A stretch of 64,000 nucleotides of DNA from Phenylobacterium sp. (GTDB lineage Bacteria; Pseudomonadota; Alphaproteobacteria; Caulobacterales; Caulobacteraceae). The first letter of the stretch is position 1, and the number at the start of each line of letters is the position of its first letter. The stretch lies in the NCBI RefSeq assembly GCF_004297125.1, contig NZ_SCVD01000019.1:1-64000 (forward strand). Direction: 5' to 3'. A model generated the notes under the pieces. That model did not search any database, was not told the DNA's origin, and saw only the letters and a program-made list of their open reading frames with translations. Shown piece by piece: positions 9,139 to 17,919 of this stretch. A program made the position numbers and the translations under genes.

Positions 9139-9618
9139 CTAGCGGAGGGTGACTGCAGGAAGCTCGCAACCTGCCGTGATCCACGCGGCCTTATCCGCCT
9201 TCAGGCTCGCAGTGGCCCCCGCTCGAGTATCCAGCACGAACATGGCTCCGTCGGCGCCACCGTAAAGAGCGCCTCCACAGAATAGGTAGCCGCCAGATCG
9301 CGCTAGTACGGTCGCGCCGATGACCGTGGCCGGTTTCCCGGAGAGCCGCGACAGCGTGTCCTCAAGCTTGAAGAGCAACTTCCGCCGCTCCACCAAGCCC
9401 ATGTCCGCAATCAAGGCCGCATTCGCCTCCTGCTGCTTGGCGGCGCCGACGGCCCGCGCTCCCTTCGCGGCCTCTTCCCGTTCAGTATGCGAGCCAGAGG
9501 TCGCACCCCTCCAGGCTGCGGCGTCATTCGAGCAGTCGTACTTCATGCACTGGGCCTCCGCGGCACCCGTGCCCATGGCGATAAGGGCGATGCACATCGC
9601 GATCACGTGGCGAGCCAT
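9139..9618 (-). CDS. small exported protein of unknown function
   Basis: 159 residues from an ATG with AAGGAG 7 bases upstream. It begins with a signal peptide (MCIALIAMGTGAAEAQ) followed by a Cys-containing mature start (CMKYDCSNDAA), an Ala/Glu-rich helical stretch with possible coiled-coil character (TEREEAAKGARAVGAAKQQEANAAL), and a Gly-rich C-terminal part with two more cysteines. First cargo gene at the left end; divergent from the XRE regulator. I do not recognise the family. Confidence 0.65.
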   Translation of the reverse strand: MARHVIAMCIALIAMGTGAAEAQCMKYDCSNDAAAWRGATSGSHTEREEAAKGARAVGAAKQQEANAALIADMGLVERRKLLFKLEDTLSRLSGKPATVIGATVLARSGGYLFCGGALYGGADGAMFVLDTRAGATASLKADKAAWITAGCELPAVTLR

Positions 9619-9642
9619 TCTGCTGCTCCTTGGTCAAAATCA

Positions 9643-9654
9643 TCACTATAGTGA
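9643..9654. promoter_or_regulatory. palindromic operator candidate for the XRE regulator
   Basis: TCACTATAGTGA is a perfect 12-bp palindrome in the 72-base gap between the divergent exported-protein and XRE genes. ACTATAGT-type palindromes are used by small XRE proteins such as restriction-modification controller proteins, so autoregulation by the adjacent gene product is a reasonable inference. Confidence 0.45.
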
Positions 9655-9690
9655 CTGGTCCAAGGTTGAGGATTCGTTGCGCCTCCCATC

Positions 9691-9912
9691 ATGGGCTTGG
9701 CGCAAGACTTTGGCCGAAACGTGCGGCGGCGGCGAAAGGAACTGGGCCTCACCCAGGAGGCGCTGGCCGACGCAGTGGAACTGGCGCCGACCTATGTCGG
9801 TCAGCTCGAGCGGGGCTTGCGGAACCCTACTTTGGCCATCGTGGAGCGGTTCGCGAAGGTGCTGAGGGTGGAGGCGTTAGACTTGGTGGGCCCTTCGACT
9901 GATGCCGTCTGA
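9691..9912 (+). CDS. XRE-family helix-turn-helix regulator
   Basis: 73 residues, essentially one HTH_3 domain: RRRRKELGLTQEALADAV, then LAPTYVGQLERGLRNPTLAI and a final helix. Size and sequence resemble the small controller proteins of restriction-modification loci and other mobile-element repressors. No restriction-modification genes are adjacent. A palindrome lies 37 bases upstream of the start. Possible roles are control of the divergent gene or of cargo expression. Confidence 0.85.
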   Translation: MGLAQDFGRNVRRRRKELGLTQEALADAVELAPTYVGQLERGLRNPTLAIVERFAKVLRVEALDLVGPSTDAV

Positions 9913-9981
9913 CGAGTGCGGTGCTGACTCCAAGGCGAAGTTGGGGATGTCTGCTTTGGGCTCGCATTGGTCAGAGGCGGC

Positions 9982-10719
9982 CTAGACGGCCTCGATGAGC
10001 TGAAGCTCGAAGTTCGCACCAAAGGCCGTGGGTGCCGCAGGTGGGACCGGACCCAGGTCCCGCGGGGTCAGGGCGATGGCGAACCGGCGCTGCCTTCGCT
10101 TCGCGCCGGCTGTCCGATAGCGGATCGTCAGGTCGAGGATCGCCGAGGGTCGCCCCTCAAGGCGTGTCTCGGCTGACAAGGCAGCCTGTGCGAGGCACCA
10201 AGCGTAGATTCCCACGGGGATGTTGAACTTGTAGGTCGTCCCTGGCGCGAGTTCGAACGTGTCGCTGCGCAATTCGACCAGCAGGGGAATGACGTCCTGC
10301 TCGACACCGTTTTTGAGGAGCGAGAGCGCGCGCTGATCCGGCCGAACCGCGAAGGCGTCAGGCCCGACGGACAGCAGTTCTCTAGGCGGGAGATCAGTTC
10401 GGGGCGCGTCGCTTGGCCGCACCGACGCCACGAGCTGGGCTTGCAGCATCGCCCCGCTGCCGATGTTGCGGATTGTGATGTCGCCTGGCGCCATCCCGTC
10501 CCAGAATTGACCCGTGAAGCTCAGCTGCGCCCGCGGCGCGTGGTTCGGCGTTTCAACCGTGGGCGCGCCGGCCAGGGAATCGAAATGCTGCTGTCGCGAC
10601 AGGGCTGCTGCGGCCACCGCGCACAAGGCCGCGCCGAAGGAGCCGAAGGACGAGAGAAGGTTGAGCGCGTCCTTATCGAACAGAGCGACAAAGCCAGCCC
10701 AACTCTGCGCAAGCGTCAT
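9982..10719 (-). CDS. probable membrane-anchored protein of unknown function
   Basis: 245 residues. The N-terminus has a hydrophobic, Ala-rich segment (about residues 24-41, SFGSFGAALCAVAAAALS) that could be a membrane anchor; the rest is predicted by eye to be beta-rich (AQLSFTGQFWDG, DITIRNIGSGAML, LDLTIRYRTAG). It lies 61 bases downstream of the second Hsp90-like gene on the same strand and may be the last gene of that cluster. No catalytic motif is visible. I do not recognise the family. Confidence 0.6.
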   Translation of the reverse strand: MTLAQSWAGFVALFDKDALNLLSSFGSFGAALCAVAAAALSRQQHFDSLAGAPTVETPNHAPRAQLSFTGQFWDGMAPGDITIRNIGSGAMLQAQLVASVRPSDAPRTDLPPRELLSVGPDAFAVRPDQRALSLLKNGVEQDVIPLLVELRSDTFELAPGTTYKFNIPVGIYAWCLAQAALSAETRLEGRPSAILDLTIRYRTAGAKRRQRRFAIALTPRDLGPVPPAAPTAFGANFELQLIEAV

Positions 10720-10780
10720 CGGTCATGCCCAGCGGACGTCGTCCCGCACAGGCGGCTGATCGGATGGCGAGCGCCAGCCA

Positions 10781-12250
10781 TCAGTCCTTGTCGAACTGGC
10801 GTCGTAAGGTCTCGCCAAACGCGTACTCGACTTCCGCGCGCGTCGCCCCTGAGGCTGCAATCAGGCGGATCAGCTTTTCGACCAGGCCAAGCTCGCCGTC
10901 TGCGGCCTGCATGGAGGCGACCCGGTCCGCGCTCGCTGCGAATGAGGCCCCCAGCAGATCGCTGCGTGCGACGGCCTGTCCGCCTTCGCTCGGCCCAGCC
11001 GACAACGGCCGAGGCACCTCAGCAGCTTCAGACTGCACCCGCTCTTCTCGCGCCCGGTGCCGCGCCACCGAGGCGTCGCGGCACCGCTTGGCGATCGCAC
11101 GGCCGAGCGGCCCAAGCTCGGCCAGTAGATTTGCATAGTGGATGTTCTGTTCGAAGTCGTCCCGCCGCGCGTTCGGAAGAACCCGACGGTCGATGACGTG
11201 GATCTCGCCGATGCACCAGCCGTTGAAGCGGGCTTCGGGAAAGACTTCGTCCGCCAGGCTGGCGGCCCCGATCTGGACATTGCCGGCGCGCAGCCGCAAC
11301 CCGCCGACCTGAGACTTCGTGGAGATATGGCCGAGGTAGCTGTGATGCATGAGCCAGCCCACAGCCACGAGGCCGTCCTCGCCCTCGAAGGTCAACAGTT
11401 CCACGTTGCAGGCGTCGTCTTGGACCGTGTCGGTCACCGCAAACCTGTCGCGATAGGGCCGCGTAATGGGCGCACCCTCGGCCCCGATCTTGATCTGCAG
11501 GTCGGCCATCCGGACGTGACCATCCAGGTGGGCGGTTATTTTCTCCGCATACCGAAACTCACGCGCGAACGGAACCGGGGCGACTTGCGCCAGGTAGGTC
11601 TCGATCTGCGGGGCGCTCAGCAGGGCATCCCTGCGCAGGCGCACAACCTGGGTGAGCTCGACTTCGAAGAAGTGCTCCGGATATCCGCTACCATCGAGTT
11701 CGGAGATCGAGACGATGCGCTTCATGACGCCCGGGAGGTCGTCGGTCTGCGTGACGTCGCGGAGGGTGGATTTCAGCTTCACGCAATCCCACGCGACCTC
11801 GACGACTGGTTCGTTTGCCGCAGCCCGGGTGCGGAAGGTCAGGACCCGGCAGTAGGCCAATCCAGCCAACCGCCCCACGCCTCGGAATCCGCGCGCATCG
11901 GTTCCGCGCTTACCGCTGGCACCGATGGAGAGAAGGGTGGCGGCGGCGCGATCCGCGGCGATGCCCGACCCGTTGTCGCGGATGAGGATCGACCGCTCGA
12001 CCGGGTTGATGTTGATATCGACCCGACCGGCGTCTGTCTTGCTAAGGACGCCGGCTCGGCGGGCGTCGTCGATGGCGTCTGCGGCGTTCTGGATGTACTC
12101 GCGGTAGATCGTCAGGGGATCGACGTACATCGCGCTGCTGAGCAGCTCGAGAACATCCTTCCCGATGGTGATCAGCTCGCTGGTGGGTGACTTGGTAGAG
12201 CGAGACCGGCTTGTTGATCCGGTCGCGGCGGCCCTGATTGCACTCGTCAC
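10781..12250 (-). CDS. Hsp90-like GHKL ATPase, second copy
   Basis: 489 residues from a GTG with AAGGAG 6 bases upstream, 10 bases after the radical SAM stop. The Bergerat ATP-binding fold of Hsp90/MutL/HATPase_c_3 type is visible: N-box YREYIQNAADAI (49-60), G1 box IRDNGSGI (90-97) and G2 box GFRGVGRLAGLAY (121-133). A later LPNARRDDFE motif is shared with the other copy (13952-15514), and the two align over most of their length, so they are paralogues. The C-terminal 100 residues are charged and helical. The reading frame extends upstream, but that part is the radical SAM gene in another frame. Likely an ATP-driven conformational switch in a cluster with a PIN nuclease. Confidence 0.78.
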   Translation of the reverse strand: MTSAIRAAATGSTSRSRSTKSPTSELITIGKDVLELLSSAMYVDPLTIYREYIQNAADAIDDARRAGVLSKTDAGRVDININPVERSILIRDNGSGIAADRAAATLLSIGASGKRGTDARGFRGVGRLAGLAYCRVLTFRTRAAANEPVVEVAWDCVKLKSTLRDVTQTDDLPGVMKRIVSISELDGSGYPEHFFEVELTQVVRLRRDALLSAPQIETYLAQVAPVPFAREFRYAEKITAHLDGHVRMADLQIKIGAEGAPITRPYRDRFAVTDTVQDDACNVELLTFEGEDGLVAVGWLMHHSYLGHISTKSQVGGLRLRAGNVQIGAASLADEVFPEARFNGWCIGEIHVIDRRVLPNARRDDFEQNIHYANLLAELGPLGRAIAKRCRDASVARHRAREERVQSEAAEVPRPLSAGPSEGGQAVARSDLLGASFAASADRVASMQAADGELGLVEKLIRLIAASGATRAEVEYAFGETLRRQFDKD

Positions 12251-12260
12251 GGCTAGCTCC

Positions 12261-13865
12261 TTATGCCGCCAGGCCGTTGACGATGGGCTCAGCTTCGTCG
12301 TGCAGGCCGGCGTCTTCGACACGGTCTTCGTCCGGCATGTCGCAGACGTCATCGACTTCGGCGCCGATGTCACGCTGAGCCCGCCAGATCTCCCGCTCTT
12401 CATCCTTGGGAATCGGCAGGTAGAAGGCCAGGAGCGCCTTGAGTCGCGGATTGCTCTCGTCGGCGAGGAGGTCCGCATAGCGGCTAGGGTCGCGGGACGA
12501 CAGGCGCTCGAGAAGTGCTGCCCTCTCATCCTTGTCCAGGCGGCCCATCAGGGCCGAATACCGTTCGAACTCCTCGCGTCCGCCCAGGCTCTCGTACCAT
12601 TCGCGATTGAAGATGAAGTGGTGTGGCCGCGCGAGGATGGCCTCAAAATCGACGAAGGTGTCGCCGAAGGCGCGTTTGAAGAACCGGGGTTCCCCGCTGA
12701 CGACCCCATGGGTCGCCTGCAGGACGATCTGCAGCGAGCGCAGCTGGTAGCGCGTCCACTTGGCTCCGATGAAGCCACGGTCCGGCCGATCCGTCGGCTG
12801 GTACCGCATCGGGAACGACCAAATGCGGACACCCAGTTCCTCGTTCAGCGACACGTTGAGGCGCATGCGTTCGAACAGGTCGGCCGGGTCGTCGTGGAAA
12901 TTGTAGAGCATGTAGTTCGACAGTTCGTGGAGCCCGAACTCGTGGGCGTAGCGCACTGCCTTTTCGTAGGGGCCCTTCAGCCCGAGGTGGTCGAAAGCGA
13001 TCCGCAGCGGGCGAAGGGCGATCGTGGAGAGTTCCCGCAGGTACATCGGGTCCTTGGCCAGGATGCGCGCGTCGACACCCTGATTGAAGTCGACGCGCCG
13101 CTGGGAAGCCACCCGTTCGCCGGGACGCTGCAGCTTGGCGCCCGCTTGGAAGCCGAGGTCACGGATTTCGGCCATCAACTCCTTGAAACGGGGAGATGCG
13201 ACCACATTGTTGTCCATCAGGAGCAGATCCCGCTTGGGACCATGGCGCTCTTCGATCGCTCGGATCATGCCCGTCAGCGACTCCACGTCGCGCTGTGCGC
13301 CTTCGAGCTTCGGCACACCGCAGAAGTGGCATTTGCGGATGCAGCCTCGCGATGCATAGGCGAAATAGGCGTCACGTACCGGGTAGCGATAGTCGACCTG
13401 TTCCAGGATCGTGTAGTCCGGCACTAGATCCTCGATGGGGGTTCCATCGCGGTCGTCAGCGTAGAGCTCCTCGGCGAACTCATCCAGCTGCAGGGCGACG
13501 GCCGGCGCCTCGGTCAACAGGCCTTTGATAAACCGCACGCCCGCCCAGCGGGGCTCTTCCGTGAAGCGGGCGTTCATCAGGGACGCCGCGATCCCGCCCA
13601 CAAAGACCCGCTCCGACCGGCCGCCGACGAGATCGAGGGCGAAGTCGATCGTCTCGGCGATCTTTCGGTACTCGAACGAGAAAAGCGTGGTGAGATAGAT
13701 TCGATCCCAGGCCGTGTCCCGCAGGCTGGGATCGAGGCCCTTGGCGAACCGGACCTGATCGTTCTTCCCGTGCTGGCCGTGGTAGGCAGCGAGCTTCATC
13801 AAGCCCAGTGGCGGGTACTTGTTCTTGTAGCCCGGCTCGAGAAGCAAAATTCGACGTCCGGCCAT
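12261..13865 (-). CDS. radical SAM protein with B12-binding-like N-terminus
   Basis: 534 residues. The [4Fe-4S] cluster motif is CIRKCHFC (Cys175, Cys179, Cys182; CxxxCxxC) within a YASRGCIRKCHFCGVPKLEG segment type. N-terminally, LLLEPGYKNKYPPLGLMKLAAYH is the usual start of the cobalamin-binding-like domain in B12-associated radical SAM proteins, though the DxHxxG motif is not seen. The remainder has QGVDARIL, as in MiaB/Elp3-like SAM barrels, and a long acidic tail. It is placed between two Hsp90-like ATPase genes. Substrate unknown. Its pairing with GHKL ATPases and a PIN protein is what makes it unusual. Confidence 0.8.
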   Translation of the reverse strand: MAGRRILLLEPGYKNKYPPLGLMKLAAYHGQHGKNDQVRFAKGLDPSLRDTAWDRIYLTTLFSFEYRKIAETIDFALDLVGGRSERVFVGGIAASLMNARFTEEPRWAGVRFIKGLLTEAPAVALQLDEFAEELYADDRDGTPIEDLVPDYTILEQVDYRYPVRDAYFAYASRGCIRKCHFCGVPKLEGAQRDVESLTGMIRAIEERHGPKRDLLLMDNNVVASPRFKELMAEIRDLGFQAGAKLQRPGERVASQRRVDFNQGVDARILAKDPMYLRELSTIALRPLRIAFDHLGLKGPYEKAVRYAHEFGLHELSNYMLYNFHDDPADLFERMRLNVSLNEELGVRIWSFPMRYQPTDRPDRGFIGAKWTRYQLRSLQIVLQATHGVVSGEPRFFKRAFGDTFVDFEAILARPHHFIFNREWYESLGGREEFERYSALMGRLDKDERAALLERLSSRDPSRYADLLADESNPRLKALLAFYLPIPKDEEREIWRAQRDIGAEVDDVCDMPDEDRVEDAGLHDEAEPIVNGLAA

Positions 13866-13951
13866 TCAAGCGCACTCCCCGCGCAAGCTTAGACCATCAT
13901 CGGCACGATGACGATCGCGATCTCGTGAACCTATCAACGGTGCCTTGACGC

Positions 13952-15514
13952 CTAAGCGTATCGCTTAATGATGGCCTTGCGCACCGACTGGTAGAGCTTG
14001 GTGTCGAGCATGCTGGCGAGCACTTCGAAGACCGGCTCTAGGTAGGGGGGGTACTCCGGCTCCGTCTGCTTAGCAGACGCCCTCGGCGTCTTTGGCTCGG
14101 TCAGTGTCACCGACGCCTGCCGGGCCAGGTCCTTCAAGGCCGCGGTGGTCTTGCGAAGCTCGACCTGCTGGTCCTGCGTGTAATCGCTGAGCGTCAGGCC
14201 TTCAACCTTTCGCAGCGCAGCGCGGATTTTGTTGGCGACCTCCGGCGCTGGCGGCGCTGGTGGGTCAGCGTGCAAGACGCTTTGGATATCTTCGATCTCG
14301 CGGTCTGCCTGCTCCTTCACCTTTTCGAAGCGCTTGGAGTTGCGAGCCGCGGAGGCTTTATAGACCACGCTAACGTAGTCCTTCAGCGCCTCCCGGATCT
14401 GGTCCTGCATCTCACGCCAGGCGGGCGAATCCTCGAAACCGTCACGTCGGGCATTGGGGATCAACACTCCGGGGAGGGTGTCGATGAAGATCTCGCCCAA
14501 GACCCAGAACTGGAACCGTTCGTATGACGTCTGGTGGTTCCGCATGATCCGCGAAAGGATATCGGTGCCGTCGAGCTGGATGTTCTTCACCCGCACGCGA
14601 ATGCCAGCGACATCCGGGTCTCCGATCATACCGTAAAGCGGCGTCTCGCCGTGCCAGCCCCACCACTTCGCACCCTCGACCGTTCCGCCGTCGAAGAAGC
14701 TGATCTTACGAATGGGCGCCGGTTTCTTGTTCGCGACGGTCGCACGTGCGTAGGGCTTGAAGAGCTCGTCGAGCCCATCCTCGCTCGCCCCAATGAAAAG
14801 ACGAACGGTGGGTGGCTCCATCCCGCGGCCCCTGGCCTCAGCGAGGATCTGCTCTCGATAGTCGCCGAACGAGTCCGAGAAGCGGAGCGGTGACACGACG
14901 CGCAGGTAGGCAGCGAGGTCGCCGATGTCGCGCAGTTCGGCGGGCGCGATGGTGAGGTCGATCAAACTGACTTTGGTGTAGTGGGCGGCGACATTGGGGG
15001 CTGGCGTGCGCGTCGCTGTAATGTGCGCAGTGAAGACGCTCTCCAGGTCCGTGGCCTCGAGCAGCGCTTTGCGGATGGCCGCGCAGTCGTAGGAGACCGT
15101 GACCTCTTCCTGGTAGCCAGCTGCCTTGCAGCGGAACTCCAGCCGTTCGCAATAGGCGATGCCAGCCAGACGCCCGATACCCCGAAAGCCGGCCTGCCTT
15201 CGTGGGCTTTTCCGGGAGGCACCGATGGCCGTGAGCGTGTTCCAGACGAGATCCGGCAGGATGCTCGCGCCATCATCCTCGATCGTGATCATGCCGGGTT
15301 CTTCCGGGCTCACGATGATCTGGATTTTCCCCTCACCGGGCAGCAGCGTCCGGTCCGACCGCGCCGCTTCTATGGCGTCGAACGCGTTCTGCACGTACTC
15401 CCGGATAGCGTCCCGTGGCTCCACATACATACCGGTCGTCAGGGACTCGAGCACGTATGAGCCGATTAGGACCCTCGGTTCTGGCGGGTCGGCCGGCTTG
15501 GCTGCTTCTGACAT
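13952..15514 (-). CDS. Hsp90-like GHKL ATPase, first copy
   Basis: 520 residues, starting 9 bases after the upstream PIN-like gene. The GHKL landmarks are N-box IREYVQNAFDAI (37-48), a G1-like box IEDDGASI (78-85) and G2 box GFRGIGRLAGIAY (109-121). The usual DxGxG of G1 reads D-D-G-A-S here, so one glycine is replaced by serine. The centre and LIPNARRDGFE motif match the second copy, and the C-terminal region is helical and charged, with a short Pro-rich linker (DPPAPPAPEV). Function inferred only as an ATP-dependent chaperone-like or sensor component. Confidence 0.78.
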   Translation of the reverse strand: MSEAAKPADPPEPRVLIGSYVLESLTTGMYVEPRDAIREYVQNAFDAIEAARSDRTLLPGEGKIQIIVSPEEPGMITIEDDGASILPDLVWNTLTAIGASRKSPRRQAGFRGIGRLAGIAYCERLEFRCKAAGYQEEVTVSYDCAAIRKALLEATDLESVFTAHITATRTPAPNVAAHYTKVSLIDLTIAPAELRDIGDLAAYLRVVSPLRFSDSFGDYREQILAEARGRGMEPPTVRLFIGASEDGLDELFKPYARATVANKKPAPIRKISFFDGGTVEGAKWWGWHGETPLYGMIGDPDVAGIRVRVKNIQLDGTDILSRIMRNHQTSYERFQFWVLGEIFIDTLPGVLIPNARRDGFEDSPAWREMQDQIREALKDYVSVVYKASAARNSKRFEKVKEQADREIEDIQSVLHADPPAPPAPEVANKIRAALRKVEGLTLSDYTQDQQVELRKTTAALKDLARQASVTLTEPKTPRASAKQTEPEYPPYLEPVFEVLASMLDTKLYQSVRKAIIKRYA

Positions 15515-15523
15515 GGACCCCTC

Positions 15524-17278
15524 TTAGCGCAATCTGAAGTCGGTGTTCGGGCCCCATCGGGTAAGGCCAATGATCTCGTCGAATTCCACCCGCTCACTCC
15601 GGATCAGGTTGGTCTCGATCTGTCGGGCGGGGACACGGAAGTAGGCGGCCAGCGCGTTCCGGACCTCATCGACCGTCGCGGCGTCCGACCCGATCAGCGC
15701 GCGAAGCGACCTCGCGTCGCCGGGCAGGACGTCTTGAGTGAGCGACGCCTCGCCATTCAGGATAGCGACGAGCCTGCGGCCACGCGAAGCCGAGGCTTCC
15801 GTCGCGAGTTCGAGCCGGACCCGCGGCTCGTTCCAGTCCGGAAGCAACAGGAAGGAGCGCTCTCGCCCGGCAAGCCGCGCCTGGAGGCCCAACAACGCGG
15901 GTCGGAATGCCTCGACCGTCTGGACCGCGAACAGGTCGTCGATGGCGCCGGCCAGTGGCATGTCCCGGGGCTCTCCGTTGGTGTCGAAATAAGTGCCGCC
16001 ATACATGCCGGAGACGAGATCAACGGCCTCGCCCCGCCCCAGATTGCGCCCGATGATATCGCGCACCAGGATCGAAGCGGGTTCAAGTCCGACAGCGACC
16101 GCCTCGACCAAGAGTCGCCCGAGCGTGCGCGGCTCGTCGAGCGGCGCCTCGGCCTCAAGACGGCTGCGCACCGCCGCGACGCCGGCTGCCGCCTCGGTGG
16201 GGTCGAGACTGCCGAGCAGCCTGACGATCTCTGCGACGGCGATTGGGGCCTGGCGCTCGGGCTCGCGCGGCAGCTCCTGGCCTTCAGGCACCTCTTCCGG
16301 GGGACCTTCGGTACCCTCGGCTGGCGCGTCAGCTTGGGCGGCGGCCGTGTATGCTGAGAAGAGATTGGGGAATCCGCCGCCGAGTTCCCGATGCAGGAGC
16401 ACGGCCAGGGTTGGAAGCGTGACAAGCGACAGCGTCGCGCCAGCCCTCGATTGCTGCAATTCGTGGACCAGCAGCGGTTGCGGGAAGATGACCTTGAATC
16501 CATCCGTGAGTAGGTTGGAAGCAGCCTTCCCGGCGTCGTTGCGGACGTTGGGCGGCGTAAACGCCCAGTCGGGCTTTACGTCATTGCTCAGCAGGACGAT
16601 GGCGTTGGCTGGCACATCCTTGCAGCCACGGACCACCTCGAGCCAGATAATGAGATCGCCGTACCTGTTGTCATCCTTCTTGCGGTCTGCGATGCCAGGC
16701 GGAAGGCCGCCCTCCAAGCGGACGGCGTGGATGGCCTGGACATCGCGCAAGTCCGCGTAGATGTCGCTGTCGAGAACCCGTCCGTTCAGCAACTCGACCA
16801 ACACCTCCGTAGTCTCTTCGAGGCTCTGCGATGCCGCCTTTTTCAGGTGCTGGGCGCGCTGACGAATGGTGACGATCTCGCGGTCCAGGGCCGCCAGGAA
16901 GCCGACACGGTCCTGGGGACCTTGTGCGCCGGGCTGATTGAAGCCCGCAGCCCGTCCGTCATCGAGGAAGCGTCGCGATTCAGACTGAAGGAGGGCCAAA
17001 GCCGAGACGAAAGCGTCGGCGGAGCGCACCATCGGCACGAGTGGCGGGGTGTCTTTCGAGATCTTCCCGAAGAGTTCGTGGGCGACCCAGGCCGGCACTC
17101 TAAACCGCTTGCCGAGGCCCTTCAGCCAGTCGCAGACCTCCTTGCGCGCCGCAGGGTGGAGGCTGCCAACGGCGATAAGGAAGGACGTGTCCGCGAAGAA
17201 GTATGTCTCGCTCCCGTCGACGACGGCTTTCAGGTCCGCAACGAACGCGGCGCGGGAAGTGAGGCGGTTCTGGAACAT
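15524..17278 (-). CDS. PIN_8-like nuclease domain protein (584 aa)
   Basis: The N-terminal 240 residues fit a PIN-like (DUF4935/PIN_8) fold: YFFADTSFLIAVG with Asp30, a possible Glu in AHELFGK (~68), then KKDDNRYGDLIIWLEVV (Asp208) and IVLLSNDVKPDW (Asp233, Asp237), giving a metal-binding acidic set typical of PIN ribonucleases. A Pro/Glu-rich linker (about 310-340) leads to a C-terminal ~240-residue region without recognised motifs. The start codon overlaps the stop of the small upstream gene (TGATG). Likely the effector of the gene cluster; RNase activity is inferred from fold alone. Confidence 0.72.
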   Translation of the reverse strand: MFQNRLTSRAAFVADLKAVVDGSETYFFADTSFLIAVGSLHPAARKEVCDWLKGLGKRFRVPAWVAHELFGKISKDTPPLVPMVRSADAFVSALALLQSESRRFLDDGRAAGFNQPGAQGPQDRVGFLAALDREIVTIRQRAQHLKKAASQSLEETTEVLVELLNGRVLDSDIYADLRDVQAIHAVRLEGGLPPGIADRKKDDNRYGDLIIWLEVVRGCKDVPANAIVLLSNDVKPDWAFTPPNVRNDAGKAASNLLTDGFKVIFPQPLLVHELQQSRAGATLSLVTLPTLAVLLHRELGGGFPNLFSAYTAAAQADAPAEGTEGPPEEVPEGQELPREPERQAPIAVAEIVRLLGSLDPTEAAAGVAAVRSRLEAEAPLDEPRTLGRLLVEAVAVGLEPASILVRDIIGRNLGRGEAVDLVSGMYGGTYFDTNGEPRDMPLAGAIDDLFAVQTVEAFRPALLGLQARLAGRERSFLLLPDWNEPRVRLELATEASASRGRRLVAILNGEASLTQDVLPGDARSLRALIGSDAATVDEVRNALAAYFRVPARQIETNLIRSERVEFDEIIGLTRWGPNTDFRLR

Positions 17279-17562
17279 CAGGGGAGCAGGTCAGCCGCGT
17301 CCGGGGGCTCGGAAATGCGGGTCATCACGGAGATCTGCAGCGGTCGCAGCGTCCCGCCGTCAACACCTTTAGTGCCGCCGGCTTTCCGAAGGACCTGGCG
17401 CCGCTTCTGGGCGGCCTCCTGCGACGGAAACCGCTCGGCGCGCCCGGAATGCATCGCGAGTTCCAGTTGCCCCTGTGGGCCAACCTGCTCAGAGAGATAC
17501 ACCGGTCGCGTGGTCAATGGGCCGCCGCCCAATGTCCAATACGACTCAGAGAATTCGAACAC
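17278..17562 (-). CDS. small unknown protein, first gene of the PIN/GHKL cluster
   Basis: 94 residues from a GTG with GGGAGG 6 bases upstream; an ATG 13 codons earlier would place the ribosome site inside the gene. The sequence (VFEFSESYWTLGGGPLTTRP, then QLELAMHSGRAERFPSQEAAQKRRQVL) is charged and has no recognised motif. Its stop overlaps the PIN-gene start by one base (TGATG), implying coupled translation. A small protein coupled to a nuclease could be an antidote or regulator; this is a guess from position. Confidence 0.55.
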   Translation of the reverse strand: MFEFSESYWTLGGGPLTTRPVYLSEQVGPQGQLELAMHSGRAERFPSQEAAQKRRQVLRKAGGTKGVDGGTLRPLQISVMTRISEPPDAADLLP

Positions 17563-17919
17563 TGTGCCCCTCCCGCAACCCTCGCTGTGGGGCGGGGTCA
17601 TTTACAACCGTGACCGTACATGTGTGGTATTGGCGTGCAACAGCGCAGCCTGTTTATGACGGCATCGAATAGGACGAGACAAATCTGACGTCGAGTATGA
17701 GACCTGCTGGCCGACGGCTGTCGCGACCTGCCGGCTCGCTTCCAGTGGGCCAAGCCCCGTTCGAACGCTCCGCTGGGCTGTGTCCGCACCGGTCATTCCA
17801 TGTGTACCAAGGATCTGCCCGAAGGTATCTCGTGGCCGGTCTAAGGCGCCGCCATCTTGAACAGGCGTGACGCGCCGGTAACGGCGGTTGATTTTGTCTT
17901 GGACGAAGTCGGAGGCTGA
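17563..17919. other. 357-bp intergenic region between divergent operons
   Basis: No convincing gene. It must contain divergent promoters for the PIN/GHKL cluster (leftward) and the 461-residue gene (rightward). I do not see a clear palindrome or RNA gene in it. Confidence 0.5.

Noticed and set aside
8957..9184. Open frame antisense to tRNA-Gly ending GGNRTPDIQLGKLTFYL
   Set aside because: This is the familiar false protein read from the reverse strand of a tRNA gene, and it spans the transposon end.
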